This document shows positions 19,500-28,631 of a stretch of DNA of 28,631 nucleotides, piece after piece; positions within the stretch are counted from its first letter, which is position 1; every line of letters begins with the position of its first letter. The translations under genes and the position numbers were made by a program. This DNA is from Nemertoderma westbladi (taxonomy: Eukaryota > Xenacoelomorpha > Nemertodermatida > Nemertodermatidae), in the NCBI GenBank assembly GCA_032718475.1, contig JAUCBJ010006259.1:1-28631 (forward strand). The letters are read 5' to 3'. The notes beneath the pieces are model-generated. The model made no database searches. It was not told the origin of the DNA and saw nothing but the letters and a program-made list of their open reading frames with translations.

Positions 19500-19948
19500 A
19501 AACAGGAGCCTTTGGGTCGCCTCTGGCGTCAGCCCGCTGTTTGCTTTGCTTCCTTGCTCTAATTAGTAATTTTTTATTTAATAATGATTTATAGTTGTCC
19601 TAGCGTACAAGAATTTGCAAATGTATTGAAAAACTTTCGAACGCCCCTATCTTAGCTATTCCACAACGAGATTGATGATTTGGAATCCACACAATGCAAT
19701 CTTTCCACCACTACCAACAAACCATTATTAATTATAAGGTTGAAGAATAACTGCAGTGCGACTGGTGCAAGCAATATAGGCAGGGACAACATTTCCCAAA
19801 AAATGCTTGTATCTAAAGGTTGAAAACTAAAATAAAACTCTGACTCACCCATTTATAAGTCGAGAAGTTTAAGAAGTTCTCATCAAGATTTGGAGAAAAA
19901 TTTCAGGGATGAGGATAAATTCATCTGAATTAAGTCATTCAATGAGAT
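19500..19948. other. No gene recognised (probably intronic)
   Basis: Unique-looking sequence between the 33-bp and 25-bp arrays. I searched the minus strand for upstream EAG exons (pore GFG, S6, cyclic-nucleotide fold) and saw none. Confidence 0.4.
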
Positions 19949-20511
19949 GGTGTATATAGTGTAGTGGCTTTGCGGTATATATAGTGTAGTGGCTTCGCGG
20001 TATATATAGTGTAGTGGCTTCGCGGTATATATAGTGTAGTGGCTTCGTGGTGTATATAGTGTAGTGTCTTCATGGTGTATAAAGTGTAGTGGCTTCGCGG
20101 TGTATATAGTGTAGGGGCTTCACGGTGTATAAAGTGTAGTGTCTTCAAGGTGTATATAGTGTAGTGGATTCGTGGTGTATATAGTGTAGTGGCTACGATG
20201 TATACATAGTGTAGTGTCTTCATGGTGTATAAAGTGTAGTGGCTTCGCGGTGTATATAGTGTAGTGGCTTCGTGGTGTATATAGTGTAGTGTCTTCATGG
20301 TGTATAAAGTGTAGTGGCTTCGCGGTGTATATAGTGTAGTGGCTTCGTTGTGTATAAAGTGTAGTGTCTTCACGGTGTATATAGTGTAGTGGCTTCGCAG
20401 TGTATATAGTGTAGTGGCTTCGCGGTGTATAAAGTGTAGTGGCGTCGCTGTGTATATAGTGTAGTGGCTTCGTGGTGTATATAGTGTAGTCACTTCACGG
20501 TGTATATAGTG
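19949..20511. repeat. 25-bp minisatellite, left block
   Basis: About 22 units of GGTGTATATAGTGTAGTGGC followed by TTCGC. Variant units (TCTTCATGGTGTATAAAGTG) recur every third unit over much of the block, giving a 75-bp higher-order period. Since 75 is 25 codons, a long minus-strand frame of Tyr/Thr/His repeats stays open; it is not a gene. The block stops at the (TAG)n tail of LINE B. Confidence 0.95.
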
Positions 20512-20522
20512 TACTACTACTA

Positions 20523-21176
20523 CTAGGTCGAGCGAACTCGGACAGTGGAAATTAGATCCTTCCAGGCTTCCCGATTCCCCATAGTTGTCGCAATTTCGTT
20601 TCTCCCAAGTTCAGTATCCCTTTCAAGTTGATCTATATATGTTATGGCTGGTCGTCCACGACTACGCTTTCCATGAGTTGGTTGCCAGAAAAGTAGATCT
20701 GGTATGACCTCGTCTTTACTTCGCCAGCAGTGCCCACTGAATCTTAATCTGCGTTCACGGAGGGTGGTTGATACAGGCGGTATTGTACCATAAAGCTCGG
20801 CGTTTGTCATGTGTTGTCTCCAGCTGATGTTTAGGGCTGCCCTTAGTAGTCTTGTGTAGCAACCATCAATTCGTTGTTCAAGTGATTTAGTCAGTGTCCA
20901 GGTCTCACCCCCGTATAAAAATACACTTTCCACTGTGGCTCGAAAGAACTTAGTCTTCAGGTGCCCGGAGAGATCTGATTTCCAGATGGTATCCATTTTT
21001 GATAGAGCTACCCAAGCCTTTGCTTGCCTAACTTCTATATCCTTTTTGCTACTCTCTATCCATGATCCAAGGTACTGGAAGTCGTCGACCTTCCTTAGCT
21101 GACTATTATCAATGGTTGTCAAGTTTCCATCAACATTAAAGGTCATGAATTCGGTCTTGGTAGCATTTATATGCAA
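20523..21176 (-). pseudogene. LINE B C-terminal domain frame
   Basis: An open frame of about 217 codons starts in INATKTEFMTF and carries the conserved post-RT domain to a stop next to the (TAG)n tail. Sequence just upstream (the usual helix after FADD) is deleted or shifted, which joins it badly to the reverse transcriptase frame at 21136-21459. Confidence 0.85.
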
Positions 21177-21739
21177 TTATTAGAAGCTGTGCATCTGCTA
21201 GCGTATTAGAGAGCAGGGCGATGTCATCCGCAAAGTCGGTGTCTGTGACTGTAGTTGCCGGATATCTACTACTTCTGCGTTCTTGAAGAGTGAATCCCAG
21301 ATCTTCACCCTTTATGGCCGTCCTCATTGCGTAATCCAGCACAATTACAAATAGTAATGGTGCTAATGTGTCACCTTGCAGTACGCCAGCCAGGATTGAG
21401 AAAAACTCAGTTTCACCATCTGGTGAGAGTACCTGCGCTTCTGTGTCACAATATAACAATCCAATGCCAGCAACAATTACTTATGGTATTCCATAAGCTC
21501 TTAGGATTTCAAGCATTTTACCTCTATGGATGGAGTCGAATGCCTTCTTGAAGTCCACAAGTCATGACTGCTTGGAGATTCTTTGACTTAATTCCTTCAA
21601 TCAGTCTCCGTAGTGCAAGTATCTGAGCTATTTTTGATCTACTTGGTCGAAATCCGTTTTGGCTCTTACGCAGTAGTTTCTCTATGTGAGGCCTAATCCT
21701 ATATAGAATCATTTTATTGTATATTTTGGCAGCTACCAC
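21136..21739 (-). pseudogene. LINE B reverse transcriptase fragments
   Basis: Two frames carry the reverse transcriptase. The first (21739 to about 21540) has AAKIYNKMILYRI to ILALRRLIEG. The second (about 21459 to 21136) has GVLQGDTLAPLLF and the catalytic FADDIALLS. Between them FKKAFDSIHR is readable in a third frame, with a stop in the YGIP segment. Confidence 0.85.
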
Positions 21740-21824
21740 AAGCAGACAGATCCCACGATAGTTTGTTGGTATGCCGAGGTCTCCTTTCTTGGGGAGAGGC
21801 TTTAGTTGACTTTAGTAGACTTGA

Positions 21825-22267
21825 GTATAAAGTGTAGTGGCTATGTTATGTATATATAGTGTAGTGGCTTCGCGGTGTAGATAGTGTAGTGGCTTCGCGG
21901 TGTATATAGTGTAGTGGCTATGTTATGTATATATAGTGTATTGGCTTCGTGGTGTATATAGTGTAGTGGCTTCGCGGTGTATATAGTGTAGTGGCTTCGC
22001 GGTGTATATAGTGTAGTGGCTTCGCGGTGTATATAGTGTAGTGGCTTCGCGGTGTATATAGTGTAGTGGCTTCATGGTGTATATAGTGTAGTGGCTTCAT
22101 GGTGTATATAGTGTAGTGGCTTCGCGGTGTATATAGTGTAGTGGCTTCATGGTGTATATAGTGTAGTGGCTTCATGGTGTATATAGTGTAGTGGCTTCGC
22201 GGTGTATAAAGTGTAGTGGCTTCGCGGTGTATATAGTCTAGTGGCTTCGCGGTGTATATAGTGTAGT
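21825..22267. repeat. 25-bp minisatellite, right block
   Basis: About 17 units of the same 25-bp motif as the left block, more uniform (mostly TTCGCGGTGTATATAGTGTA) with a few TTCATGG and CTATGTTATG variants. It begins where LINE B ends, which indicates that LINE B inserted into, and split, one array. Confidence 0.95.
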
Positions 22268-22561
22268 TACGTAGTTACATTGTAGTTACGGATGCGTGTC
22301 TATATACTTATGACAAATGCTCCAAAACATCAGTCCATATTACACTTACTATACCGGGTTAAATTAGAGGAATATTTAAATTAATAGAAGCAGTAGTTCA
22401 TTAGGTTTTGTTAACTTTCTTAGAGACAACCAATATTCTTTTTATTAATGTATTTATTTGACAATGCCAAGTAAACTATTTTTTGAAAGAGGGTATTGTG
22501 TTTATTCCTAGGTAATGAAAGAATAATATGGTCCAAAATTCAATAATCGTGTCTAATAAAT
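22268..22561. other. No gene recognised
   Basis: Short AT-rich interval between the right minisatellite block and LINE C. Confidence 0.4.
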
Positions 22562-23473
22562 ATGTCCATAGCTATTAATGGGGAAACTAATGAGAAACCT
22601 CCAATGTTATATAGTGTCTGATTGGAGATGTGTGCATTGCCTTGACACGGTGAACCCGGCGTAGCATTCTTGTGAATGCGCCATCCAGAGATTTGGTGTC
22701 GTCAGCAGATAGAGCCCAGCATAGAGGAGTACTGGTACTTACTGCTGCTCTAAATAATCGGACCTTAAGCTTCTGATCTATTCTGAGTGACTTCCAAATC
22801 CTGGAAAGTCCAATGCTGCCCATGCCTCTCTCTCTCCTTTATGTATTCTAAGGTCGTCCATCATCTGACTTCCGGATCTATGATCCAAGGTAACAGTAAG
22901 TCGTCCTCATGCTGAAGCATACCATCCTTTGAGCTAAAGCTCATACGATCAGACATTTCCTGAGGACTTTCAAAGATAATTGTCAAAATTTGGCTCTACT
23001 TGGAGTTAACCAAAAATGTCCATAGCTATTAATGGGGAAACTAATGAGAAACCTCCAATGTTATATAGTGTCTGATTGGAGATGTGTGCATTGCCTTGAC
23101 ACGGTGAACCCGGCGTAGCATTCTTGTGAATGCGCCATCCAGAGATTTGGTGTCGTCAGCAGATAGAGCCCAGCATAGAGGAGTACTGGTACTTACTGCT
23201 GCTCTAAATAATCGGACCTTAAGCTTCTGATCTATTCTGCGTGACTTCCAAATCCTGGAAAGTCCATTCAATGCTGCCCATGCCTCTCTCTCTCCTTTAT
23301 GTATTCTAAGGTCGTCCATCATCTGACTTCCGGATCTATGATCCAAGGTAACAGTAAGTCGTCCTCATGCTGAAGCATACCATCCTTTGAGCTAAAGCTC
23401 ATACGATCAGACATTTCCTGAGGACTTTCAAAGATAATTGTCAAAATTTGGCTCTACTTGGAGTTAACCAAAA
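22562..23473. repeat. 454-bp tandem duplication within LINE C
   Basis: 22562-23015 and 23016-23473 are almost identical. I noted one substitution (TCTGAGTGAC versus TCTGCGTGAC) and one 4-bp indel (GTCCAATGC versus GTCCATTCAATGC). Comparison with LINE A shows that the longer version, in the right copy, is ancestral, so the left copy lost four bases after duplication. Confidence 0.95.
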
Positions 23474-23830
23474 AAACCAACACTAGAAGCAGGCTGTTCT
23501 AATAAGCCCTCTAGTGATTGTGACAGAAGGCCTACACCTAAGGGTCTAGATCCATTTGGTACTTGGCAGGATTTCCTCGACTTCTGGAGCCAGTATGTGG
23601 AGTTACCATAACCCCATCATCATTATGATAATCACAGGACATTCGTAGGAAATTAAAATACATAATTAAGATTAAATTATATACAGATCACGTATACTGA
23701 CTGATCTTATTGCTGCAATAATTTCATCAGGAATCCCATACAATGAATGTATGCTGAACTTACGTGAGCGAGAGACTGATTCAAAGGTCTTGAAGAAGTC
23801 AACAAAGATAACAGCCAGATCACGTCTATC
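22562..23830 (-). mobile_element. LINE C: rearranged LINE A-type copy
   Basis: The minus strand matches LINE A closely but in pieces. 23830-23695 equals LINE A at about 6710-6850 (FVDFF segment). About 55 bp of unrelated AT-rich sequence replaces LINE A 6850-6985. 23640-23474 equals LINE A 6990-7170. Two tandem copies of the 7170-7610 part (C-terminal domain) follow. The 3' end with the (TAG)n tail is missing: homology stops near 22577. Frames such as SRIWKSRRIDQKLKVRLFRA survive but are broken (the VPVLLYGS block reads STSTPLC). It is inactive. Confidence 0.9.
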
Positions 23831-24104
23831 TGATGACATCTGATTTAGGGGAGGGAGGGGGTCAACATTTTGGGGAAAAGTGCAGACGTCATACTTGGAC
23901 GGGCCCCATACAGGGTGATGTATGGTTTTGGTAATACGACGTTACTACTGAGGTTTTACAAAGCTCCATTTCTTAAAAGAGCTTTGTTTCTTATGACATG
24001 GATCAGGATCAGGTGCTGCATTGGGCAGGGACTGCTGTATAGAAGCACAGGCTATACTAGTGAAAATGGGTGAAATTCCAGGTGATTTCAAGGCACATGA
24101 CTCT
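23831..24104. other. No gene recognised
   Basis: A G-rich run (GGGGAGGGAGGGGG near 23850) is followed by sequence with short open frames on the plus strand (67 and 98 codons, the second overlapping LINE D). No family is recognisable. Confidence 0.35.
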
Positions 24105-24215
24105 AATACTCCTAGGACGAGCGAGCCCGGCGGTTTGTCTCAATTTAGTTTCTCTCAATTCCAGTACTTCTTTCAAATATTAGTCTATATATGTCTAGGC
24201 GGTCATTACTATCAT
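24105..24215 (-). mobile_element. LINE D: 3'-end fragment of a LINE B-like copy
   Basis: CCTAGGACGAGCGAGCCCGG and the following TCAATTTAGTTTCTCTCAA, TTCTTTCAAATATT and CTATATATGTCTAGGCGGTC line up with the last 120 bp of LINE B (CTAGGTCGAGCGAACTCGG, GCAATTTCGTTTCTCCCAA, CCTTTCAAGTTGATCTATAT). It is an old 5'-truncated copy with a decayed tail. Confidence 0.7.
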
Positions 24216-24742
24216 AGAATAGTTCAGCCTGCACATGATCTACATGTAGTTATGTGGAAGCCAGATTTTGAGAAGAAACATGAAAGTCATTCATTGTCAT
24301 GCCTTCTGCTGTCATGACGATGCTTGATGGAGCAGATGATTGATTTACGTGCCTGTTTTCATGTGTTTTCAAGTTGATTTGATTAGTAAATTAGTACACA
24401 ACATGCGGTACATGGCAGGCTACAAACATTATTACTGGAAAATGCAGTACTCAGTTAGATACTCCTATAGTGAGTTTTCCGTTGCTACTATATGCCTCTA
24501 CAGTACTAAGTAAAAAAACTAATCAATAATATAGCCTAAAATTTAGTACAGTATAAGGTTTCTTCGGGCTTGCTGTCGATGTAGTAAGCCCCTATGTACC
24601 TACCAACACAGTGTGCTGTACATTACATTAACGCTACGGGTAATGTAAATGATTAAGTAAACTTTAACTTATTGGCTTCATTTAATTAGAGTAAAAAATT
24701 TATTGAATTTCTTAAGTTTGCAATCAGGAGATGGAGGTTTGC
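24216..24742. other. No gene recognised
   Basis: AT-rich unique sequence with no open frame of note. Confidence 0.4.
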
Positions 24743-24884
24743 AACCGCAAGTATGCATCACCGTTTGATGCATAGTTGCGGGTATTGTTACAGTTATATA
24801 TCATTTAGTTCGAAATATAAGCCATATATACACTTTTTGTCACTGATTGGTGGTATATAACTGTAATCTTACCCGCAACTATGC
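24743..24884. repeat. Nested inverted repeats, MITE-like
   Basis: CATAGTTGCGGGTATTGTTA and the following CAGTTATATA (24771-24800) are inverted at 24853-24883 (TATATAACTGTAAT, CTTACCCGCAACTATG). A third, opposite copy of the tip (CCGCAAGTATGCATCA, 24745-24760) pairs with TGATGCATAGTTGCGG next to it. The whole is about 140 bp and codes for nothing. It resembles a MITE with one duplicated, inverted tip. Confidence 0.75.
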
Positions 24885-25086
24885 TTCTTAATAGGTTTAC
24901 TGTTTTTAGTATGAAAGTAAACGGCCTCAGTTATGAGATTTAAAATTTTGTAACTTTTGACACGATAGACCATATACAGTGCCAAATCTGTCTTCTCTAA
25001 TGAATCGTCTATCTGAGAGTGATACGGGAATGTTCATAACGTCATGGTATTGAGAATTTGTGGAAAACGCCATCATAAGAGGTGTG
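24885..25086. other. No gene recognised
   Basis: Unique AT-rich sequence between the small inverted repeat and the SINE-like sequence. Confidence 0.35.
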
Positions 25087-25331
25087 TTTTTTTGGCTTCC
25101 TACACGACTTATTTCCAGTGCGGTCCCCCCAGAACTTTACTCCCCAGAGGAAACTCCAGTACTCATTTAGCTTCCTCTTGATGCAAGTGATGCAAGGCAG
25201 AAATGCGGCCCTGGCTGGTCCCTTTAAAGCATTCATGCCGAAACGAAAACTGCCCTGGCCCATGTGAGGATCGAACCCACGACCTACGGGAGATGTGAAT
25301 TCAGTGCGACCACTACACCAAGGTGGAACCT
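25087..25331 (-). mobile_element. tRNA-headed SINE-like sequence
   Basis: On the minus strand the 5' part holds an A box TGGTGTAGTGG (25320-25310) and a B box GTTCGATCC (25276-25268), 33 nt apart. The T-arm stem GTGGG pairs with CTCAC. The acceptor stem is not tRNA-like at normal spacing and no good anticodon arm folds, so it is not a functional tRNA. About 170 bp of unrelated body follows and ends in an A run (AAAAAAA near 25087). That is the layout of a tRNA-derived SINE transcribed by RNA polymerase III. No clear target-site duplication was found. Confidence 0.65.
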
Positions 25332-27120
25332 AAGGGGGAGGTTCTTATTCAGCTTCTTATTCAATCCAAACAAATCGTGCTTCAAAACAACGAAATATAT
25401 GTGATGTTCTTGTGACTTGAGCCACAAAGAATACGGCTATTATGTCGAAGAATATGTTATTCCCCAACCTGAGGTCGGGAACATTTTTGCAATGCGCCGA
25501 AGCATAACTCCGAAGATGACGATTATGAAAAATCATCCCTCCATATCATCCAATTAATGTCGAAACTGAAAGTAATACTCATTATTTTGGTCATAGAGTT
25601 TAGAAGGATGAAGATTACTCAGAATATTTAAATTGCTAAAATATGATGAACTTTATAAGCTGATACATATGGGTCTTATCCAACGGTAAGAAGGGTTATA
25701 ATTTAATTTAGTGAGTACTTTCTGGCCTAGGCCTTTCTTTCTTTTACATATGGGGGCTTTTATATACAGCGATAAAAGCGATAGGCCTACCCTTTGAAAT
25801 AGATTATAAAGGTGTATTATGCATTTTGTATTATCTGCCTTGTATATTATTGCTTGGTATTAAAGAGATAGAGATGGCACAAACCAGCCCTCCCCCCTTA
25901 AATATATTATAATGATCATAAATGTTGTCACGTTCTGATCGAATAAGTTCGCAGATAAAAAGATTATGTTTATTATTGTTCCCCACAATATGTCGCTTAA
26001 ACTACAATAAGAATGATAGATAACACACAGTAAATTGATAACATATGGTATTATTTAGTATCAATTTTATGTCAATAATGGTGCCATAACATATTGAGAT
26101 ATAAATGGGTTTGTGACTGGTGCAAAAAAGCGAAACAGGGGGGAACTGGACGCAAATCCAATCTCGTCCCGATGTTATATTAACTACAGTATGTTAATTT
26201 AACAAGAAACGACAATTCAATAGCCCAGGTTTCAGTTTCATATTTGGTAGTAATCAGCTGTTACTTACTTCGATTTCCTCTGCAAAGTAATGAATTTTAT
26301 TGCGTCCAGAGTCCCCCCTATCCGAAAAAATCAGATCTAAGTGCAACTGTCGTGCGTAGTGTATTTTACATTAGTTATGTTATGTGACTTCAAACCAATT
26401 GACTAGAACAGAACGATTTGTGAGGAAAAACAGTCTCTTTAAAATGATAATTATGAACCAAATAATATTATAATAATGCTGACTAATGCTACTAATGTAG
26501 TGTATAAATAGAATAAAACACAAAATATAATAAAATGTAAATTCCAAAACTTCATCATTAATATTACTTAATGCCGATAGTGTTAACAAAGAGTTATTAT
26601 ATAGCACATTATGCCTATGCAGTATGTTTTAGAAGTGAACATTACAGGTGTACACTCTAGATAATTAATTGCTTTACAATGTGACTGTACCTGCCTGAAC
26701 AACCCAGCAAACAAATTCAGTTATTATCAATATTAATATCACTAAAAAGTAAATACTAGCTAATACTAGCTCGGACGGTACCAGTACTGGAACCTCAAAC
26801 ACGAAACGTCTCGTAACAGACCGCAACTGGATGAAACAGTTTAATATTTTATCCCAACTATTTCTACTTTAATTGAGTATTAATTGAATTCCTATTAAAA
26901 AAATTTAGAATTCCCACCATGATATAATATTACACTTATGTTTTTAGAGTTTTAACAGTTACAGTATAACAGTTTTCCATTCCATTTTTTTTAATGAAAC
27001 TACGTATATACTTGTTGCAAGGTGCCTAGGTGCTGTGTTGGCGATGACCTACTATTCTATAGATACAGTATCTATATACAGTAGCCTGTACGTACAGTAA
27101 TGCGTGTAGTGTTAGAAAGA
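25332..27120. other. No gene recognised
   Basis: AT-rich sequence. A perfect short palindrome TATAGATACAGTATCTATA lies near 27058. The 75-codon minus-strand frame at 26380-26607 is a low-complexity Ile/Tyr/Phe frame without family resemblance. Confidence 0.4.
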
Positions 27121-27124
27121 TCTC

Positions 27125-27425
27125 CCCCGATTTCGTTTCTACGTAATAATCAGATCCGTCTGCAGTACCTAGTCTGCGGCTAGATGGCGAAATGTCTTAA
27201 AGTGTGGATCAACTTCTTAAAATTGTTATTTACAATCAATTTAAGCTGAAAATTGTCAGGTAGGCCTACATAATAAACTCTCTGAATCTCTACAGAGACG
27301 TAAGCGTCTGCTGTTTCCAAGTCTGCCACTGTAGAAGGCGAAATGTCTGAAGGCGAACACTTATCCAACTTTCTTATTTAGAATCAGATTAAGCTCAAAC
27401 TTGGCACGTACAGTAGCTAGCCTAT
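27125..27425 (+). repeat. Two diverged direct repeats of about 150 bp
   Basis: CGTCTGCAGTACCTAGTCTG, then GGCGAAATGTCT, ATCAACTT and CAATTTAAGCT in the first copy correspond to CGTCTGCTGTTTCCAAGTCTG, GGCGAAATGTCT, ATCCAACTT and CAGATTAAGCT in the second. The period is about 150 bp and the copies are heavily diverged. Confidence 0.55.
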
Positions 27426-28631
27426 TACAGTATAATCTGAGTAGACTTTTAAGTGTAGAGGAGGCTAAGTAGATTTTTAAAAACGAAATCCTCAGAAACG
27501 GATTTTAGAATTTTGGCTTTGATAAGTGAAAGCTGATACGAATCTGACTCTGACGCTGACTGAAGAAGTACTGTAAAATCGAGGCCATACCAAATATACT
27601 CCCCTGACAACCCACACAAGAAGATGACGTTCCCATGGACGACCGGCTTACACAAGTAAAAAGTAGACAAGTAGAAAGGGGTACCGGACAACCATGGAGA
27701 ATCGGGATACCTGGTCGAACTTATTTTTCACTGACCGAACTCGCTTGAGCTGCAGTACTTTAGAAACATTAGTAGGCCTAATATAAAGGATAGAATGGAT
27801 TACTGTATATCCTACATGCTACAGTATGGATAAGGAAATCATATTGGGAAACAGGGCAAGGCAAACGAAACATGAAGTTTGCAATGATCAGAGCTTGAGT
27901 AACTTTGCCTCTGATACAAAGATTTTTAGAAACTGTTATGATTACAGTAACTTGTGTCTAATACCTACTGTACCATGTAGCGAGATCTTCCCATTAACAA
28001 GTTTAAGTTATCTTTCGAATGAAAGCGATATGTTTGCACATCCCTTATCCTTATTGATCACAAATCTGTGATAACACTGCTAATGTACAGAGATCAAATA
28101 GATCGTAAGTTATTTTAATTAAGTCGAGCCTTTTATCTAAGATCAGAACTCGATTATGGTGTAGGGCCTACAGAAATGAAAGGATTTAAAGTGACGTCGT
28201 AATATTAATGTGATAAAAAAAAGTTGCTAACTTGATGTGTACAGTACTGTAGGGGTTGGATTTTTAAAGGATAAATGTAGAAAACTTTACTTTCTTCAGT
28301 AAAAAATTAGACAAGTTAATTCTTATTTTAAAATTTAGATTAACCTTGTTCAATGATGATCCACGTAGTGTAGTTGGCAAGGCCACCTTACAGTATTCAC
28401 ATACACGTACTGTACTACGCCGCCATAAATGACGCCTTTATTACTGTACAATCCGAAGAATCTGCGTGTATACTCTGTTATTCTGTAATTAAAATTAACC
28501 GTAAGACTACAACGGGATGAACTCATTCAGCCACGAAGTAAGCGAGCTTAAAATTAGGGAACCATATCATTATGGCTTACTTTAACTGTGGGTTGGTCTT
28601 TATTGTGAATCCTGGTTTCGAGAAATTACAG
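27426..28631. other. No gene recognised
   Basis: Two open frames of about 80 codons (27449-27691 minus, 27826-28071 plus) show no family resemblance, and the sequence is AT-rich. An upstream exon of the EAG-type gene could lie here but none is recognisable. Confidence 0.35.

Larger units (their letters stand above)
20512..21815 (-). mobile_element. LINE B: 5'-truncated LINE inside the 25-bp minisatellite
   Basis: On the minus strand the element reads SLSPKKGDLG, NGFRPSRSK, ILALRRLIEG, VDFKKAFDSIHR (after a frameshift), GVLQGDTLAPLLFVIVLDY, FADDIALLS, then after a small deletion DFQYLGSWIE, ETWTLTKS, RRLRFSGHCWRSKDEV, GKRSRGRPAITYI and REAWKDLI. It ends CGACC(TAG)n at the array. The endonuclease and the first part of the reverse transcriptase are gone. 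At least two frame breaks and an internal stop make it inactive. It is related to LINE A but clearly diverged (FADDIALLS versus FADDLGVYS), so it is another subfamily with the same tail. Confidence 0.92.

Noticed and set aside
19939-20493. 184-codon Tyr/Thr/His-rich repeat protein
   Set aside because: It is the 25-bp minisatellite: three units equal 25 codons, so the frame remains open by arithmetic. The same applies to 21918-22175.
25261-25331. Functional tRNA gene
   Set aside because: A and B boxes and the T arm are present, but the acceptor pairing needs an extra 5 nt and no proper anticodon arm forms.
19500-28631. Upstream EAG exons (pore, S1-S6, PAS, cyclic-nucleotide fold)
   Set aside because: I looked for the expected motifs on the minus strand and found none. 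They probably lie beyond the window or are too short to see by eye.

Overview
The window is nuclear DNA from an animal, most likely a marine invertebrate. The support is eukaryotic splicing signals, an EAG-family potassium-channel exon, a nicotinic-type pentameric receptor gene, non-LTR retrotransposons and dense satellite and foldback DNA. The phylum cannot be fixed from the sequence. The sequence is AT-rich and gene-poor. Only two host coding regions are convincing.

Layout, left to right. About 339-1000 holds a degenerate tandem repeat with one inverted unit. At 3201-3398 lies a short poly(A)-tailed retroposed sequence with a perfect 15-bp target-site duplication. A hexamer array (4889-5032) abuts a 5'-truncated, frameshifted LINE (LINE A, about 5095-7903) that ends in (TAG)6. 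LINE A sits directly against a dead Tc1/mariner-like transposase gene on the minus strand (7904-8618), which stops at its second catalytic Asp. A 540-bp foldback DNA element with TTA duplications follows (8769-9308).

An intact single-exon pentameric ligand-gated channel gene lies at 9904-11232 on the plus strand. Its extracellular domain has no cysteine at all and its M2 entrance resembles anion channels. Next come two large foldback elements: a 2-kb palindrome (about 11965-14022) with a small hairpin element nested in one arm, and a very clean 1.14-kb one (15298-16440) with 9-bp target-site duplications. A 52-bp tandem array ending in a perfect hairpin lies between them.

The last coding exon of an EAG (KCNH1/5-like) voltage-gated K+ channel gene is on the minus strand at 16969-18393. 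A 33-bp minisatellite (18584-19492) lies upstream of it, probably in the gene's last intron. From 19949 to 24215 there is a 25-bp minisatellite split by a second LINE (LINE B), a rearranged LINE copy with an internal 454-bp tandem duplication (LINE C), and a LINE 3'-end fragment (LINE D). A tRNA-headed SINE-like sequence is at about 25087-25331. The remainder, to 28631, shows no recognisable gene.

The two host genes have no evident functional link beyond both encoding ion channels. The strongest candidate for something undescribed is the cysteine-free receptor subunit. The youngest-looking mobile feature is the 1.14-kb foldback element.
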